Program-made: the position numbers and the translations under genes
Shown here: positions 1 through 8,202 of the stretch, piece by piece
Layout: each line of letters starts with the position of its first letter
How positions within the stretch are numbered: position 1 is the first letter of the stretch
Notes under the pieces: model-generated
The model's input: only the letters and a program-made list of their open reading frames with translations
The model's database searches: none
What the model was told of the DNA's origin: nothing
Assembly (NCBI RefSeq): GCF_965249985.1
Contig: NZ_OZ252280.1
DNA: 64,000 nucleotides
Direction: 5' to 3' (one strand)
DNA from: Algiphilus sp022763315
GTDB lineage: Bacteria; Pseudomonadota; Gammaproteobacteria; Nevskiales; Nevskiaceae

Positions 1-222
1 GCCGTCCTCGGCCTGGGCCGCGAGCAGCTCGGGGGGCAGCACATCTTCCAGCGCGTCGACGAAGTCGGCCGAGCCCAGGCCGCACGCGAGCAGCGCCAGC
101 GGATGGCCGTCGGCGCGCGCCATGAGTTGCGCATGCGCCACCGGCAACAAGGCTTGGCTGAGCACAGCAAGCAGTGCCAACCAGTGAGCCAGACCTCGGA
201 ATGGGCGCGACGCGTTTCGCAT
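1..222 (-). CDS. DUF2946-like small exported protein, C-terminus cut by window edge
   Basis: The reading frame is open for 74 codons from an ATG at 222 to the first base, so the C-terminus is missing. The N-terminus has a basic stretch, a hydrophobic core (LALLAVLSQALLPVAHA) and an Ala-x-Ala-like end, as in a signal peptide. The pattern LLAVLSQALLP..HAQ followed by a cysteine further on resembles DUF2946 proteins, which are often found near metal-handling genes. It lies 129 nt downstream of the MerR-type regulator on the same strand and may be its co-transcribed target. The family call rests on the N-terminal pattern only. Confidence 0.5.
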   Translation of the reverse strand, partial: MRNASRPFRGLAHWLALLAVLSQALLPVAHAQLMARADGHPLALLACGLGSADFVDALEDVLPPELLAAQAEDG

Positions 223-351
223 GGGCGCATTATGCCGCGCCCGGAACGTCCGAGCGCTCAGCTCGCCAAGCCTTCGCCGCTCGGCTCATGCCATACGGCT
301 GAAGCACGGGGGCCCGCAGTGCGCTGCTGGACGCCCAACACGCCCGTGCGG

Positions 352-801
352 CTACGTCCGCGGCCGAGTGGCCTCCGGCGCGTCCACTACAGCGGTGCCG
401 TGCGCATTGTCCGCCAGTGCATGGATGATGGGACAAGCGGCCGTGCTGCCCTGTCCATCGCAGTCTGAAATCAGCGCAGCCAGGGCGTCGCGCATACGCT
501 GAAGGTCGCGCAAACGGCCTTCTATGCCTTTCAGCTTTTCCGCCGCCAGCGCGCGTACCGCACTACTCGCGGCTCGATTGTCGGCCAGGCTGAGCAGGCG
601 CTGTACCTCGTCCAGAGTGAAGCCAAGGCGCTTGGCGCGCTGGATGAAGTGCAGTCGCGCCACCGTCCCGTCCGGAAAAAGTCGATAGCCGCCCGTGCTG
701 CGCGCCGGCGCCGGCAGCAAACCGGCTCTTTCGTAATAGCGAATGGTTTCCACCGCCACGCCACTGGCGCGCGCGATTTGGCCGATGGTTGCCTTGGGCA
801 T
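352..801 (-). CDS. MerR-family transcriptional regulator, heavy-metal type
   Basis: This is a 149-residue protein with an N-terminal winged helix-turn-helix (IGQIARASGVAVETIRYYER), a dimerisation helix around residues 75-110, and a C-terminal metal-loop region with Cys114 and Cys123 nine residues apart (CDGQGSTAACPII). Spacing and the CPII segment match MerR, ZntR and PbrR-type metalloregulators. The cysteine on the dimerisation helix that is conserved in those proteins (Cys79 in ZntR, Cys82 in MerR) aligns with Ser79 here, so metal coordination must differ. The promoter at 829-860 has a 20-bp spacer filled by a dyad, which suggests autoregulation. No mer, cop or znt transporter genes are visible; only the DUF2946-like gene follows. 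Confidence 0.88.
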   Translation of the reverse strand: MPKATIGQIARASGVAVETIRYYERAGLLPAPARSTGGYRLFPDGTVARLHFIQRAKRLGFTLDEVQRLLSLADNRAASSAVRALAAEKLKGIEGRLRDLQRMRDALAALISDCDGQGSTAACPIIHALADNAHGTAVVDAPEATRPRT

Positions 802-828
802 CGCCTGCCTCGATCCAATTGCAAAGCC

Positions 829-860
829 ATGCTACACCCTGAAGTCGACTACAGCCTCAA
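829..860 (-). promoter_or_regulatory. MerR-type promoter and operator of the regulator gene
   Basis: On the minus strand, TTGAGG (860-855) and TAGCAT (834-829) are separated by exactly 20 bp, the stretched spacing typical of MerR-family promoters. The spacer overlaps an imperfect dyad at 836-857 (plus strand ACCCTGAAGTC / GACTACAGCCT), close to the ZntR/CadR/PbrR operator pattern. The start codon of the regulator lies 28 bp downstream of the -10 hexamer. Confidence 0.65.
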
Positions 861-920
861 GCACGGCTGCCCTGCCCTCCGGACCGTCAGTGCGTCGCCT
901 GCATCGGCCGCCACGGCGGA

Positions 921-1898
921 CTATTCCGGCAGCGGCTCCACCAATTGCAGCGCGAAGCGGCGGTCGGCATCGGTCCAACTGCGTGTCACCACGAGTCCGG
1001 CACGATGGGCCATGGCTGCAAAATCCGACTGTGAGTACTTGCAGCTGTACTCGACCAGAATGCCCTCGTCTTCGGTGAATGCGATGGGCCGGCCCGCAAC
1101 CCGCACCGTCTGCGCACAATCGCTGACGATGTGCGTCTCGATACGGCCCGCGATGGCGTTGTAGCGCGCCCGGTGCGTGAATCGTTCGCGGTCGAAATCG
1201 GCGTCGAGCTCGCGATTCATGCGATCGAGCAGATTCAAGGTGAAATCGGCCGTCACCCCGGCCGCGTCGTTGTAGGCGGCCTCGATCATGGCGGGGTCCT
1301 TCTTCAGATCGATACCGATCAGAGCCGCGCCGTTGTCGCCCATTTCCGTGCGCATCGTGGTCAGAAGACGCACTGCCGCATCGGTGTCGAAATTGCCGAG
1401 GGTGGACCCCGGGAAAAAGATCAGTACGCGCTCGGCCGGACGCTCGGACGCCGGCAGGCGCACCGGCTGGAGGAAGTCCGCACACAGCGGCAGCATTTCG
1501 ATCTCCGGGAACTGCGTCGCCAGCTCGGCCACGCTGGCGTTGAGCGCACTATGCGAAATCTCGATCGGGACATAGGCGACCGGGTCGGGCAGAGCATCGA
1601 GCAGGCGTTGGGTCTTGATGCCGCTACCGCTGCCGTACTCCACCACCAGTGCGCGCGGTCCTACCGCCTCTGCCATGGAGGCCGCCTCGTCCTGCAGGAT
1701 GGACAGCTCAGTGCGCGTTGGGTAGTACTCCGGCTGTTCGCAGATGGCCTCGAAGAGTTCCGATCCGCGCGTGTCGTAGAGATACTTGGAAGGCAAGGTC
1801 TTGGGCTGCGCCGAGAGGCCCGCCAGCGCGTCGCCGGCGAAGTCCTCGACGGCGGGCTCCTGTGGCGCGGGTACCGCCGTCACTGCACTCTTGTTCAC
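921..1898 (-). CDS. egtD: L-histidine N(alpha)-methyltransferase EgtD
   Basis: EgtD trimethylates histidine to hercynine with SAM, the first committed step of ergothioneine synthesis. The 325-residue product shows the family pattern: KTLPSKYLYDTRGSELFEAI near the N-terminus, EQPEYYPTRTE, the SAM-binding VVEYGSGSGIKTQRLL, and FFPGSTLGNF. The start is GTG at 1898, which overlaps the egtB stop in a GTGA arrangement and gives a normal N-terminus (VNKSAVTAV); the frame stays open upstream inside egtB but that is antisense-like shadow. egtB and egtD are therefore translationally coupled. Confidence 0.93.
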   Translation of the reverse strand: MNKSAVTAVPAPQEPAVEDFAGDALAGLSAQPKTLPSKYLYDTRGSELFEAICEQPEYYPTRTELSILQDEAASMAEAVGPRALVVEYGSGSGIKTQRLLDALPDPVAYVPIEISHSALNASVAELATQFPEIEMLPLCADFLQPVRLPASERPAERVLIFFPGSTLGNFDTDAAVRLLTTMRTEMGDNGAALIGIDLKKDPAMIEAAYNDAAGVTADFTLNLLDRMNRELDADFDRERFTHRARYNAIAGRIETHIVSDCAQTVRVAGRPIAFTEDEGILVEYSCKYSQSDFAAMAHRAGLVVTRSWTDADRRFALQLVEPLPE

Positions 1899-3160
1899 AG
1901 ATCTTTCGCCAGTCGGATGCCCATGAATTGCCAGCGATCGGCAGGGCCAAAGAAGTTGCGGTAGCTTGCTCGGATGTGGTCCGCCGGGGTAGCGACAGAG
2001 CCTCCGCGCAACACGAACTGACCACACATGAACTTGCCGTTGTACTCGCCCAACGCCCCCGGCAGCGGGCGATAACCGGGATAGCTGACATAGGGGCTGG
2101 CCGTCCATTCCCAGACATCTCCCCAGAGTTGGAGCAGTCCATCGCCGTCACCGGCCGCCCGAGGATGCAGGCGACCGCTGTCGAGCAGATTGCCGTCCAC
2201 CGGATGGCTGCTGGCTGCATGCTCCCATTCCGCTTCAGTCGGCAGACGGGCGCCGGCCCAGCGCGCGAAGGCATCAGCCTCGAAGTAGCTGACGTGCACG
2301 ACCGGCGCATGCGGATCGATGGTGCGGCGACCGGCCAGCGTGAACTCGCTTTCCAGATCGTCCGACCAGTACAGCGGATGCCGCCAGCCCTGGGCGCGGA
2401 TCGTGTCCCAGCCATCCGACAGCCACAGGGTCGGCTCGCGATAGCCGCCATCCTCGATGAAGGCGCGGAACTCGGCATTGGTGACCAGCCGGTTCGCCAA
2501 GGCATGGGGATGCAGTAGGGTCTGATGTCGGGGGGTTTCGCAGTCGAAGGCGAAGTGCTCGCCCTCATGCCCCATCGCCACCACACCGCTCTGTCCCTCG
2601 ACGAAGCGGAGCGAAGGCGCGCTGCCCACCGCTTTCAGCCCCAGCTCCCGGTAGCTGGGCTCCAGCGGATTGAGGGACAGGAGATGCTTGAGGTCGGTGA
2701 GAATCAATTCCTGATGCTGCTGTTCGTGGTGCAGCCCGAGCGTGATGCGCGCCACCGTGTCGGCCTCGCTGTCACGTGCGATCAAGGCCATCATGCGTGC
2801 GTCCACTTCCGCTCGGTAGGCGCGCACCGCCTCCAGGCTGGGCCGCGTCAACATGCCGCGCTGCGACCGAGCATGCATCGGTCCGACCGACTGATAGTAG
2901 GAATTGAACAGATAGTCCCAGCCGCCCTCGTAGGGCACGTAGTCCTTGTTGCGGCCGAGCAGGAACTGCTCAAAGAACCAGGTCGTGTGCGCCAGATGCC
3001 ACTTGGCGGGGCTCGCCGCTGGCATGGACTGCACACAGGCGTCCTCCGCGGAGAGCGGTTCGACCAATTGCATAGTCTGGTCCCGGACTGCCTGGTAACG
3101 CTGGAGCAGCGCATCCGCCGGTCCCGTTGCGATCGGACGCTGCCTCGTCTCGTTTGCCAT
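1895..3160 (-). CDS. egtB: Ergothioneine biosynthesis sulfoxide synthase EgtB
   Basis: This non-heme iron enzyme joins hercynine to a thiol substrate (gamma-glutamylcysteine or cysteine) with oxygen to make the sulfoxide intermediate. The 421-residue protein has an N-terminal DinB-like domain with WHLAHTTWFFEQF (His58) and the iron motif HEQQHQE (His145, His149), followed by an FGE-sulfatase/lectin-like domain (MGHEGEHFAFDCETPRH, RLPTEAEWEHAA, FVLRGGS, RASYRNFF). It is the first gene of the egtB-egtD pair and is divergent from the PLP enzyme at 3290, with 129 nt between the start codons. Neither egtA (gamma-glutamylcysteine ligase) nor egtC (amidohydrolase) is nearby, so the natural thiol donor is not clear. 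Confidence 0.93.
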   Translation of the reverse strand: MANETRQRPIATGPADALLQRYQAVRDQTMQLVEPLSAEDACVQSMPAASPAKWHLAHTTWFFEQFLLGRNKDYVPYEGGWDYLFNSYYQSVGPMHARSQRGMLTRPSLEAVRAYRAEVDARMMALIARDSEADTVARITLGLHHEQQHQELILTDLKHLLSLNPLEPSYRELGLKAVGSAPSLRFVEGQSGVVAMGHEGEHFAFDCETPRHQTLLHPHALANRLVTNAEFRAFIEDGGYREPTLWLSDGWDTIRAQGWRHPLYWSDDLESEFTLAGRRTIDPHAPVVHVSYFEADAFARWAGARLPTEAEWEHAASSHPVDGNLLDSGRLHPRAAGDGDGLLQLWGDVWEWTASPYVSYPGYRPLPGALGEYNGKFMCGQFVLRGGSVATPADHIRASYRNFFGPADRWQFMGIRLAKDL

Positions 3161-3289
3161 GTCGCCTGCGCGCGTGTTGCGCTGTCCCTTGTTATGTCCG
3201 TCGAGGATACGCTAACGACTCCGCGGCCGGTCGTCATCGCGACAAGGTGCTCGACACGACCCAGACGTCCCGTCCCACTCGCCCCCCGG

Positions 3290-4435
3290 ATGCCCCGCAT
3301 GCTCAATGTCCCGCGCTCCTTGTTCGACCTCCCTGATGACGTGGTTTACCTGAATGCTGCTGGCGCAGGCCCCCGCCTGCACCGCGTCAATGACGCCGCC
3401 CGCGAGGGCATGGAAGGCAGCGCGCGGCCCTGGGCCTTCGACATGCACATGTGGCTCGACCGTATTGAATCGCTGCGCCAATGCACGGCGGCGACCCTCG
3501 GCACTGCAGCGGAGGCACTGGCCTTCATCCCCTCGGCCAGCTACGGCGAAGCCATTGCCGCACGCAATCTGCGTGTCGAAGCCGGCCAGAAAATCCTGCT
3601 GATGGCCGGCGAGTACCCCTCCAACCGCACTATCTGGCAACGCACCGCCGACGCCGCCGGCGCCCACTGCGTGGATGTCACTCCGGCTGACGGCGAGCGC
3701 TGGACTGCCGCTTTGCTGCGCCATATCGACGCTGATACCGCTGTCATCAGCGCGGTGCCCTGCCATTGGACCAATGGTGCGCCGGTGGACCTCACTGCCA
3801 TCGGCGACGCAGCCCGGCGCAACGGCGCCGCACTGGTGGTGGACGCCAGCCAGTCGCTGGGCGCCCTCCCTTTCGACTTTGCATCCATTCAGCCGGACTT
3901 CGTTGTCAGCGCCGGCCACAAGTGGCTGCTTGGGGCGCTGGGTCTCGGCTGGCTATGGGCCGCGCCGCGTTGGAGAGAGGAGGGCCAGCCCATCGAAGAG
4001 ACCTGGCTGGCGCGCGAACAACGTGACCAGTTCGGTGGCGACAGTGCCGTGCCACCACCCTACCGGCCCGGCGCGGCGCGCTTCGACGCCGGCGGCACTG
4101 CACACCCGGTTTCGATCCCGATGGCGGAGGCTGCCATGAACCAGCTCGCGCAGTGGGAGGTAGACGGGGTGGCGCGCAGTCTCCAGGCATTGACGCAGCA
4201 CCTTGACCAGACGCTGGCGGCGCGCGGGTTGTCCGCACTCATCACCCCCGATCACGCAGCGCACTTCACCGCACTGCGCCTTCCGGACGACCGTCTCGAT
4301 GCCGTACAGCGGGCCTTCGCCGATGCGGGCATTGTCTGCGCGCGCCGCGGTTCGGGATTGCGCATTGCCCCGCATCTGCATACCCAGACCCGCGATATCG
4401 ATCAGCTCGTTGCGGTCTTGCATGACGCGCTGTGA
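3290..4435 (+). CDS. Class V aminotransferase-fold PLP enzyme, EgtE-like candidate
   Basis: The 381-residue protein has the cysteine desulfurase/kynureninase fold: YLNAAGAGPR near the N-terminus, VVDASQSLG with the PLP-ring aspartate (Asp185), and SAGHKWLLG with the Schiff-base lysine (Lys211). It is divergent from egtB-egtD. In the ergothioneine pathway a PLP C-S lyase (EgtE) cleaves the sulfoxide intermediate, so this position suggests that role. The frame runs back to 2525, but that part overlaps egtB in antisense and does not look coding; ATG at 3290 or 3299 is the likely start. An unrelated cysteine-desulfurase-like role is possible. Confidence 0.75.
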   Translation: MPRMLNVPRSLFDLPDDVVYLNAAGAGPRLHRVNDAAREGMEGSARPWAFDMHMWLDRIESLRQCTAATLGTAAEALAFIPSASYGEAIAARNLRVEAGQKILLMAGEYPSNRTIWQRTADAAGAHCVDVTPADGERWTAALLRHIDADTAVISAVPCHWTNGAPVDLTAIGDAARRNGAALVVDASQSLGALPFDFASIQPDFVVSAGHKWLLGALGLGWLWAAPRWREEGQPIEETWLAREQRDQFGGDSAVPPPYRPGAARFDAGGTAHPVSIPMAEAAMNQLAQWEVDGVARSLQALTQHLDQTLAARGLSALITPDHAAHFTALRLPDDRLDAVQRAFADAGIVCARRGSGLRIAPHLHTQTRDIDQLVAVLHDAL

Positions 4436-4681
4436 AGCAACAAGATGCCGGCGGCACACACAAAAGAACGACCATTCCATGCAGTCCATTCGGCAGCGAG
4501 TTGGGCGTCGCCCTGTTGCGCTCGATGAACGGCGACAACCTCCGTCTCGTAACGCGCCGCTCAGCCGGAGACCGGGACCATTGGGGCGGCCCGGTCACGC
4601 GCCGGCCACGGAAATGGCGTATGAATGCACGCTCCCGTGTGCATGTCACGCGCACTTTCGCCGCGCGCCCAACGCTTGGTC

Positions 4682-6826
4682 ATGACCGAAGACTCGAAAA
4701 CGAACAAAGATTTCGAGGCCCTGCGCAGCTCGATCGTTGCGCGCTTCCGGGATCAACTGCGTGAAGCAGTCGAGAGCGCGCTGCGCGCCGCCGACGATGT
4801 CCTGTTCGACTGGGCCTACACGCAGAGCCTGAAGAACAAGACCACGCAGGATTGCATCGATTTGATGCGCATGCTGCGCCTGCGTCGCGAGCGCTTTGTC
4901 GAAACCTTTCTCGAACAATTCGATCAAGGCAGCGATCCGGCGGAACGCGACGACGACGCTCTGCCGGAACTCACACTCGAGCTCAAGTCCGATGAACAGC
5001 AGGAACTCGAGTGCGCCGTGCAGAATTTTGTCACCACGGTGACCAACCATTCCGAGGCGCTGCGCAGCGACCTCATCCAACGCCTGCAGACGCTGGACCG
5101 CGAATCGGGCATCGATGCCGAGAAGCATCCTCGCAGTGCCGGCCTGGCCTGGCGGATTTCGACGCAGCACGTGGCTGCCACCTTCCGCGACGCGGCCGCC
5201 ACACTCGAGCTCGATGCCGGCATGCAGATCATCCTGTTCAAGCTCTTTGAGCGCTGCGCGACGCCGGCGCTGACTGCAGGCTATTCCCTCATCGAACAGG
5301 ATCTGAGCGCTGCCGGCATCGCCCCGCATCGAGCGGCTCCAGCGCCGGCCGGGCGCACCCAATCGACAGCGCGACAAGGCGCGGAAGGCGACGGTATTGC
5401 AGCGCATCGGGACCACGATTCCGTCGGCGCCGAGGCCGGACATTTTCTCGACGACCCGGCGCAGCTCAGCGGCGCGTTGGCACAACTGCTGGCCGGCTGG
5501 GGACCGGCCGCCGGGCACACTGGTGCGCCCGGCGCCTACGGTGTGCCCCCCGCAGCCGGCAGCATGACCAACCCGGCGGGCTACACGCCGGCGGGCACCC
5601 ATCCGGATGCGGGTGGACCCAACCAAGACGCCTCCATGGTGGGGGATCGCTTGCAGATGGCGCAGCGCTTCGCGCATTCCCATCTGCAGCGCGTTGACCA
5701 GCTGCTCAGCGGCTATGCCGGTATTGCCGGCAATGCCGAACAGGCGCAATCCCTGTTGCAGCCAATGGTGATGCCTCTGATGCGGCTGAGTGCCGCGCAG
5801 CCGGAAATCCTGACGGATCCGCACCACCGCATCCGCGAGCTGCTCGATCAACTGCTTGCCACCGGGACCACCATTGAGCACGGCACGGACGGCGAGACCG
5901 CCGCCATCGTCTCCGAACTGCACGAGGTTTTTTCCCGCCTCGCGGATGGCGCCCAACTTCCGCGCAATTTGGAGGCGCAACGCGAACGCCTGCCGCAGGC
6001 CGAGCAGGTGCAGGCCTCGCTGGCGGAAACGCGCCGCCTGCGCTCGGAACAGCGGCTGGAGGAGGCGCGCGGTTACGCCAGTGAACACGTCGATACGGCG
6101 GTCAACGCCCGCCGCCTGGTACGCGGCGGCGATGCCTGGCTGCGTACAGTCATGATCCCCTACCTGGCCTGGGTCTGGGTCAGCAAGGGCGTTGCGTCCA
6201 AACAAATGGACAGCGCGCTGCAGTTGCTCGGCGAGTTGGCGGATAGCCTTGACCCGCTGAGCGCGGTCGACATGCGCGACCGCTTCGAAGGCCTGGCGGA
6301 ACATACCGCGCATACGCTGCGCGATGCCGGCGCCAAACTGATGGCCTTGAACCGCATCATGGTGCGTCTTCGCGATCGCTTTGCAGCCGCCTGCGAGGCC
6401 AGCGTATCGCTGGACGAACTCATGGGCGACCAGCGCTTCCAGGATCGCGCAGCGTCACCGCCGCAGGCCAGCGCCGTCAGCGAGACAAGGCCCGCCACCG
6501 ATGCGCCATCGGCTGAGCCGCCCGCGCACATAGCAGCCGCTGCGGCATCAGACCCCCAGCGCGAACGCGCCGATGACTGGCTGGGGCGACAGCTACGCGC
6601 CGGCGACTGGTGGCGCATCGCACTCAAGACCGGCGATCGCGGGCGCTTCGCACGTCTCGAAGCGGTGCCACACATCGGCGGCGATCTGCACTTTGCGCCG
6701 ATTGATTCCGACACGCTGGAAGCCTACCGCTGGTCCGAGATCATGGCCTCGGTCCTGGCGGGACGCTCCCGCCCATTGCATCCCGGTCCGGGTTTCACCG
6801 CCTATCTGCGACAACAGGCGGCCTAG
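4682..6826 (+). CDS. DUF1631 family protein
   Basis: The 714-residue protein is soluble and mostly helical, with the DUF1631 pattern (VESALRAADDVLFDWAYTQS near the N-terminus, later NFVTTVTNHSEALRSDL, and a C-terminal region with GDRGRFARLEAV). The middle (about residues 225-330) is rich in Gly, Ala and Pro and looks disordered. Members of this family have occasionally been named thymidine phosphorylase without evidence; no catalytic motif is visible. I chose ATG 4682 because the protein then begins MTEDSKTNKDFEALRSS; an in-frame ATG at 4643 is the alternative. The function is unknown. Confidence 0.8.
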   Translation: MTEDSKTNKDFEALRSSIVARFRDQLREAVESALRAADDVLFDWAYTQSLKNKTTQDCIDLMRMLRLRRERFVETFLEQFDQGSDPAERDDDALPELTLELKSDEQQELECAVQNFVTTVTNHSEALRSDLIQRLQTLDRESGIDAEKHPRSAGLAWRISTQHVAATFRDAAATLELDAGMQIILFKLFERCATPALTAGYSLIEQDLSAAGIAPHRAAPAPAGRTQSTARQGAEGDGIAAHRDHDSVGAEAGHFLDDPAQLSGALAQLLAGWGPAAGHTGAPGAYGVPPAAGSMTNPAGYTPAGTHPDAGGPNQDASMVGDRLQMAQRFAHSHLQRVDQLLSGYAGIAGNAEQAQSLLQPMVMPLMRLSAAQPEILTDPHHRIRELLDQLLATGTTIEHGTDGETAAIVSELHEVFSRLADGAQLPRNLEAQRERLPQAEQVQASLAETRRLRSEQRLEEARGYASEHVDTAVNARRLVRGGDAWLRTVMIPYLAWVWVSKGVASKQMDSALQLLGELADSLDPLSAVDMRDRFEGLAEHTAHTLRDAGAKLMALNRIMVRLRDRFAAACEASVSLDELMGDQRFQDRAASPPQASAVSETRPATDAPSAEPPAHIAAAAASDPQRERADDWLGRQLRAGDWWRIALKTGDRGRFARLEAVPHIGGDLHFAPIDSDTLEAYRWSEIMASVLAGRSRPLHPGPGFTAYLRQQAA

Positions 6827-6907
6827 AGCCGGACATTTTCTCCCGCGGTTGCTACGCTCTCAGTCCTTCCCGTCGTGGACTACCGCACGCCGTCCAGGAG
6901 CGCCGTC

Positions 6908-7573
6908 ATGGGAATGACGGAAAACCTTTTGCCCGCAGGTCTGTGGTATCTCACCAATGCCCTGGCGCTGGTTTTGTTGGTCTTTGCGCTGCGCGCCGCC
7001 CCATGGCGTCGGCTGGTCGAGGACGCCGCACTGCAACATGTGCTGTTCGGCGCGGCTGTCGCCCTCGGCTTTCTGTGGCAGATGCGCGCCGGCATCGCCC
7101 CCGGGCTTGCCATCCACATTTTGGGCATCACCCTGCTCACACTGATGATGGGCTGGGGACTGGCCAGTCTGGCGGGATTGATGGCGCTCGCCGTAACCAC
7201 CCTCGTGGGCCTGGAACCGTGGACCAGCTTTGGTACCAATGCGCTGATCTGCGTGCTGATACCCGCGCTGGTCAGCCACGGTGTCATGCTGTTCGAACGG
7301 CGTCTGGCGCTGCGCAATTTTTTCGGATTCATTTTCATCAGCGGCTTCTTTGGCGCCGGCGCGTCGGTGCTGGCAGCCAGTCTCACGATCTCGCTGCTGC
7401 TGTGGTCCGGCGGCGTCTATGCCGCCCACCAGCTGGTGCACGACTATCTGCGGTATCTGCCGCTGTTCGTGTTTCCGGAAGCCTTCCTCAACGGCACCAT
7501 GGTGGCCGCGCTCACCGCCTTTCACCCGGATCGCCTGCTGATGCTGCAACAGCACCGCTATCACTCGCGTTGA
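6908..7573 (+). CDS. COG3235-type integral membrane protein (ECF permease-like)
   Basis: This 221-residue protein has about six hydrophobic segments (for example VLLVFALRAAPWRR, FFGFIFISGFFGAGASVLAA) and belongs by appearance to the COG3235 family, which automatic pipelines call energy-coupling factor ABC transporter permease because of similarity to CbiM. No ATPase or T-component gene is adjacent, so transport function is unproven. ATG 6908 has AGGAG at 6896-6900, seven nt upstream, and is preferred over the upstream start. Its last 62 bases overlap the 3' end of the convergent membrane-protein gene. Confidence 0.72.
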   Translation: MGMTENLLPAGLWYLTNALALVLLVFALRAAPWRRLVEDAALQHVLFGAAVALGFLWQMRAGIAPGLAIHILGITLLTLMMGWGLASLAGLMALAVTTLVGLEPWTSFGTNALICVLIPALVSHGVMLFERRLALRNFFGFIFISGFFGAGASVLAASLTISLLLWSGGVYAAHQLVHDYLRYLPLFVFPEAFLNGTMVAALTAFHPDRLLMLQQHRYHSR

Positions 7574-8009
7574 CTTGGCCCAGCGGCTCGCCTGCAACGC
7601 GCCCAGAAGCCGCCACAGCCTGCAGCCGCCCACTCAAAAGCAGGAAGGACAGGTGCACAGCGAGCAGACCGTCCGCGGCCAGGCAGAAGCCTGCGTACCA
7701 CGTCGGCACGACCGGTGTCGGCCAGAGCGCGGCGTGCGCGAGATCGAATCCGACGTGTCCGATCAGCGCTGCCACCACGATCCAGAGATTGCTGCGGTAC
7801 CCGACCACGGCCGCGACCACGAAGACCAACGCCAGCGCGGTTTCCACTCCGGCGATGACGAAGGCATCGTCACTCGCTGCCAGCAGAACATAGGCGAGCG
7901 CAATCACGATCATCACCAAGGGGTAGAAGCTGCGCTCGCGGTCCAGCCCTAAGCTGTGGCATAGCGTAATGAAAGCCGAAGCGACCAATACACCCGCGAC
8001 ATAATCCAT
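7512..8009 (-). CDS. Small integral membrane protein, unknown function
   Basis: The 165-residue protein has four to five membrane segments (VLVASAFITLCHSLGLD, LVMIVIALAYVLLAAS, TALALVFVVAAVVGY, LWIVVAALIGHVGFDLAHA, GFCLAADGLLAVHLSFLLL) and a polar Ala/Gly-rich tail. The start ATG has GGAGA five nt upstream. HVGFDLAHA and the paired aromatic segments give no family I can name. The 3' end overlaps the convergent gene ending at 7573, and the tail after about residue 143 is the overlapping part. Confidence 0.65.
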   Translation of the reverse strand: MDYVAGVLVASAFITLCHSLGLDRERSFYPLVMIVIALAYVLLAASDDAFVIAGVETALALVFVVAAVVGYRSNLWIVVAALIGHVGFDLAHAALWPTPVVPTWYAGFCLAADGLLAVHLSFLLLSGRLQAVAASGRVAGEPLGQVNASDSGAVAASAGDPGERR

Positions 8010-8154
8010 GGTTGTCTCCCTGACAAAGCCCCAACGCTACCCCTGGAGCACACTGCAGGGTCAAGACCGTGATGCAGGCGTACGACCACTGCGCCCTCAC
8101 AGGAACGAAAGGAAGACGCGCCCCATCCAGGGCGATGGAACGGAAAGCACGCAG

Positions 8155-8180
8155 GATGGGCGGCGAGATCGCCGCCCATC
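8155..8180 (-). terminator. Strong hairpin downstream of the lipoprotein gene
   Basis: A perfect 12-bp stem (GATGGGCGGCGA pairing with its complement at 8169-8180, two-base loop) lies 22 nt past the stop of the lipoprotein gene at 8203. No clear T tract follows, so it may be a terminator or an mRNA-stabilising hairpin. Confidence 0.5.
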
Positions 8181-8202
8181 GCGCAATGGCGCTGTCGCCG
8201 TC

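Noticed and set aside
2525..3289. N-terminal extension of the EgtE-like enzyme back to 2525
   Set aside because: The extension is antisense to egtB and lacks similarity to class V aminotransferases, which begin at about 3290.
4646..6313. Minus-strand open frame of 555 codons
   Set aside because: Antisense to the DUF1631 gene; no recognisable domain and no ribosome-binding site.
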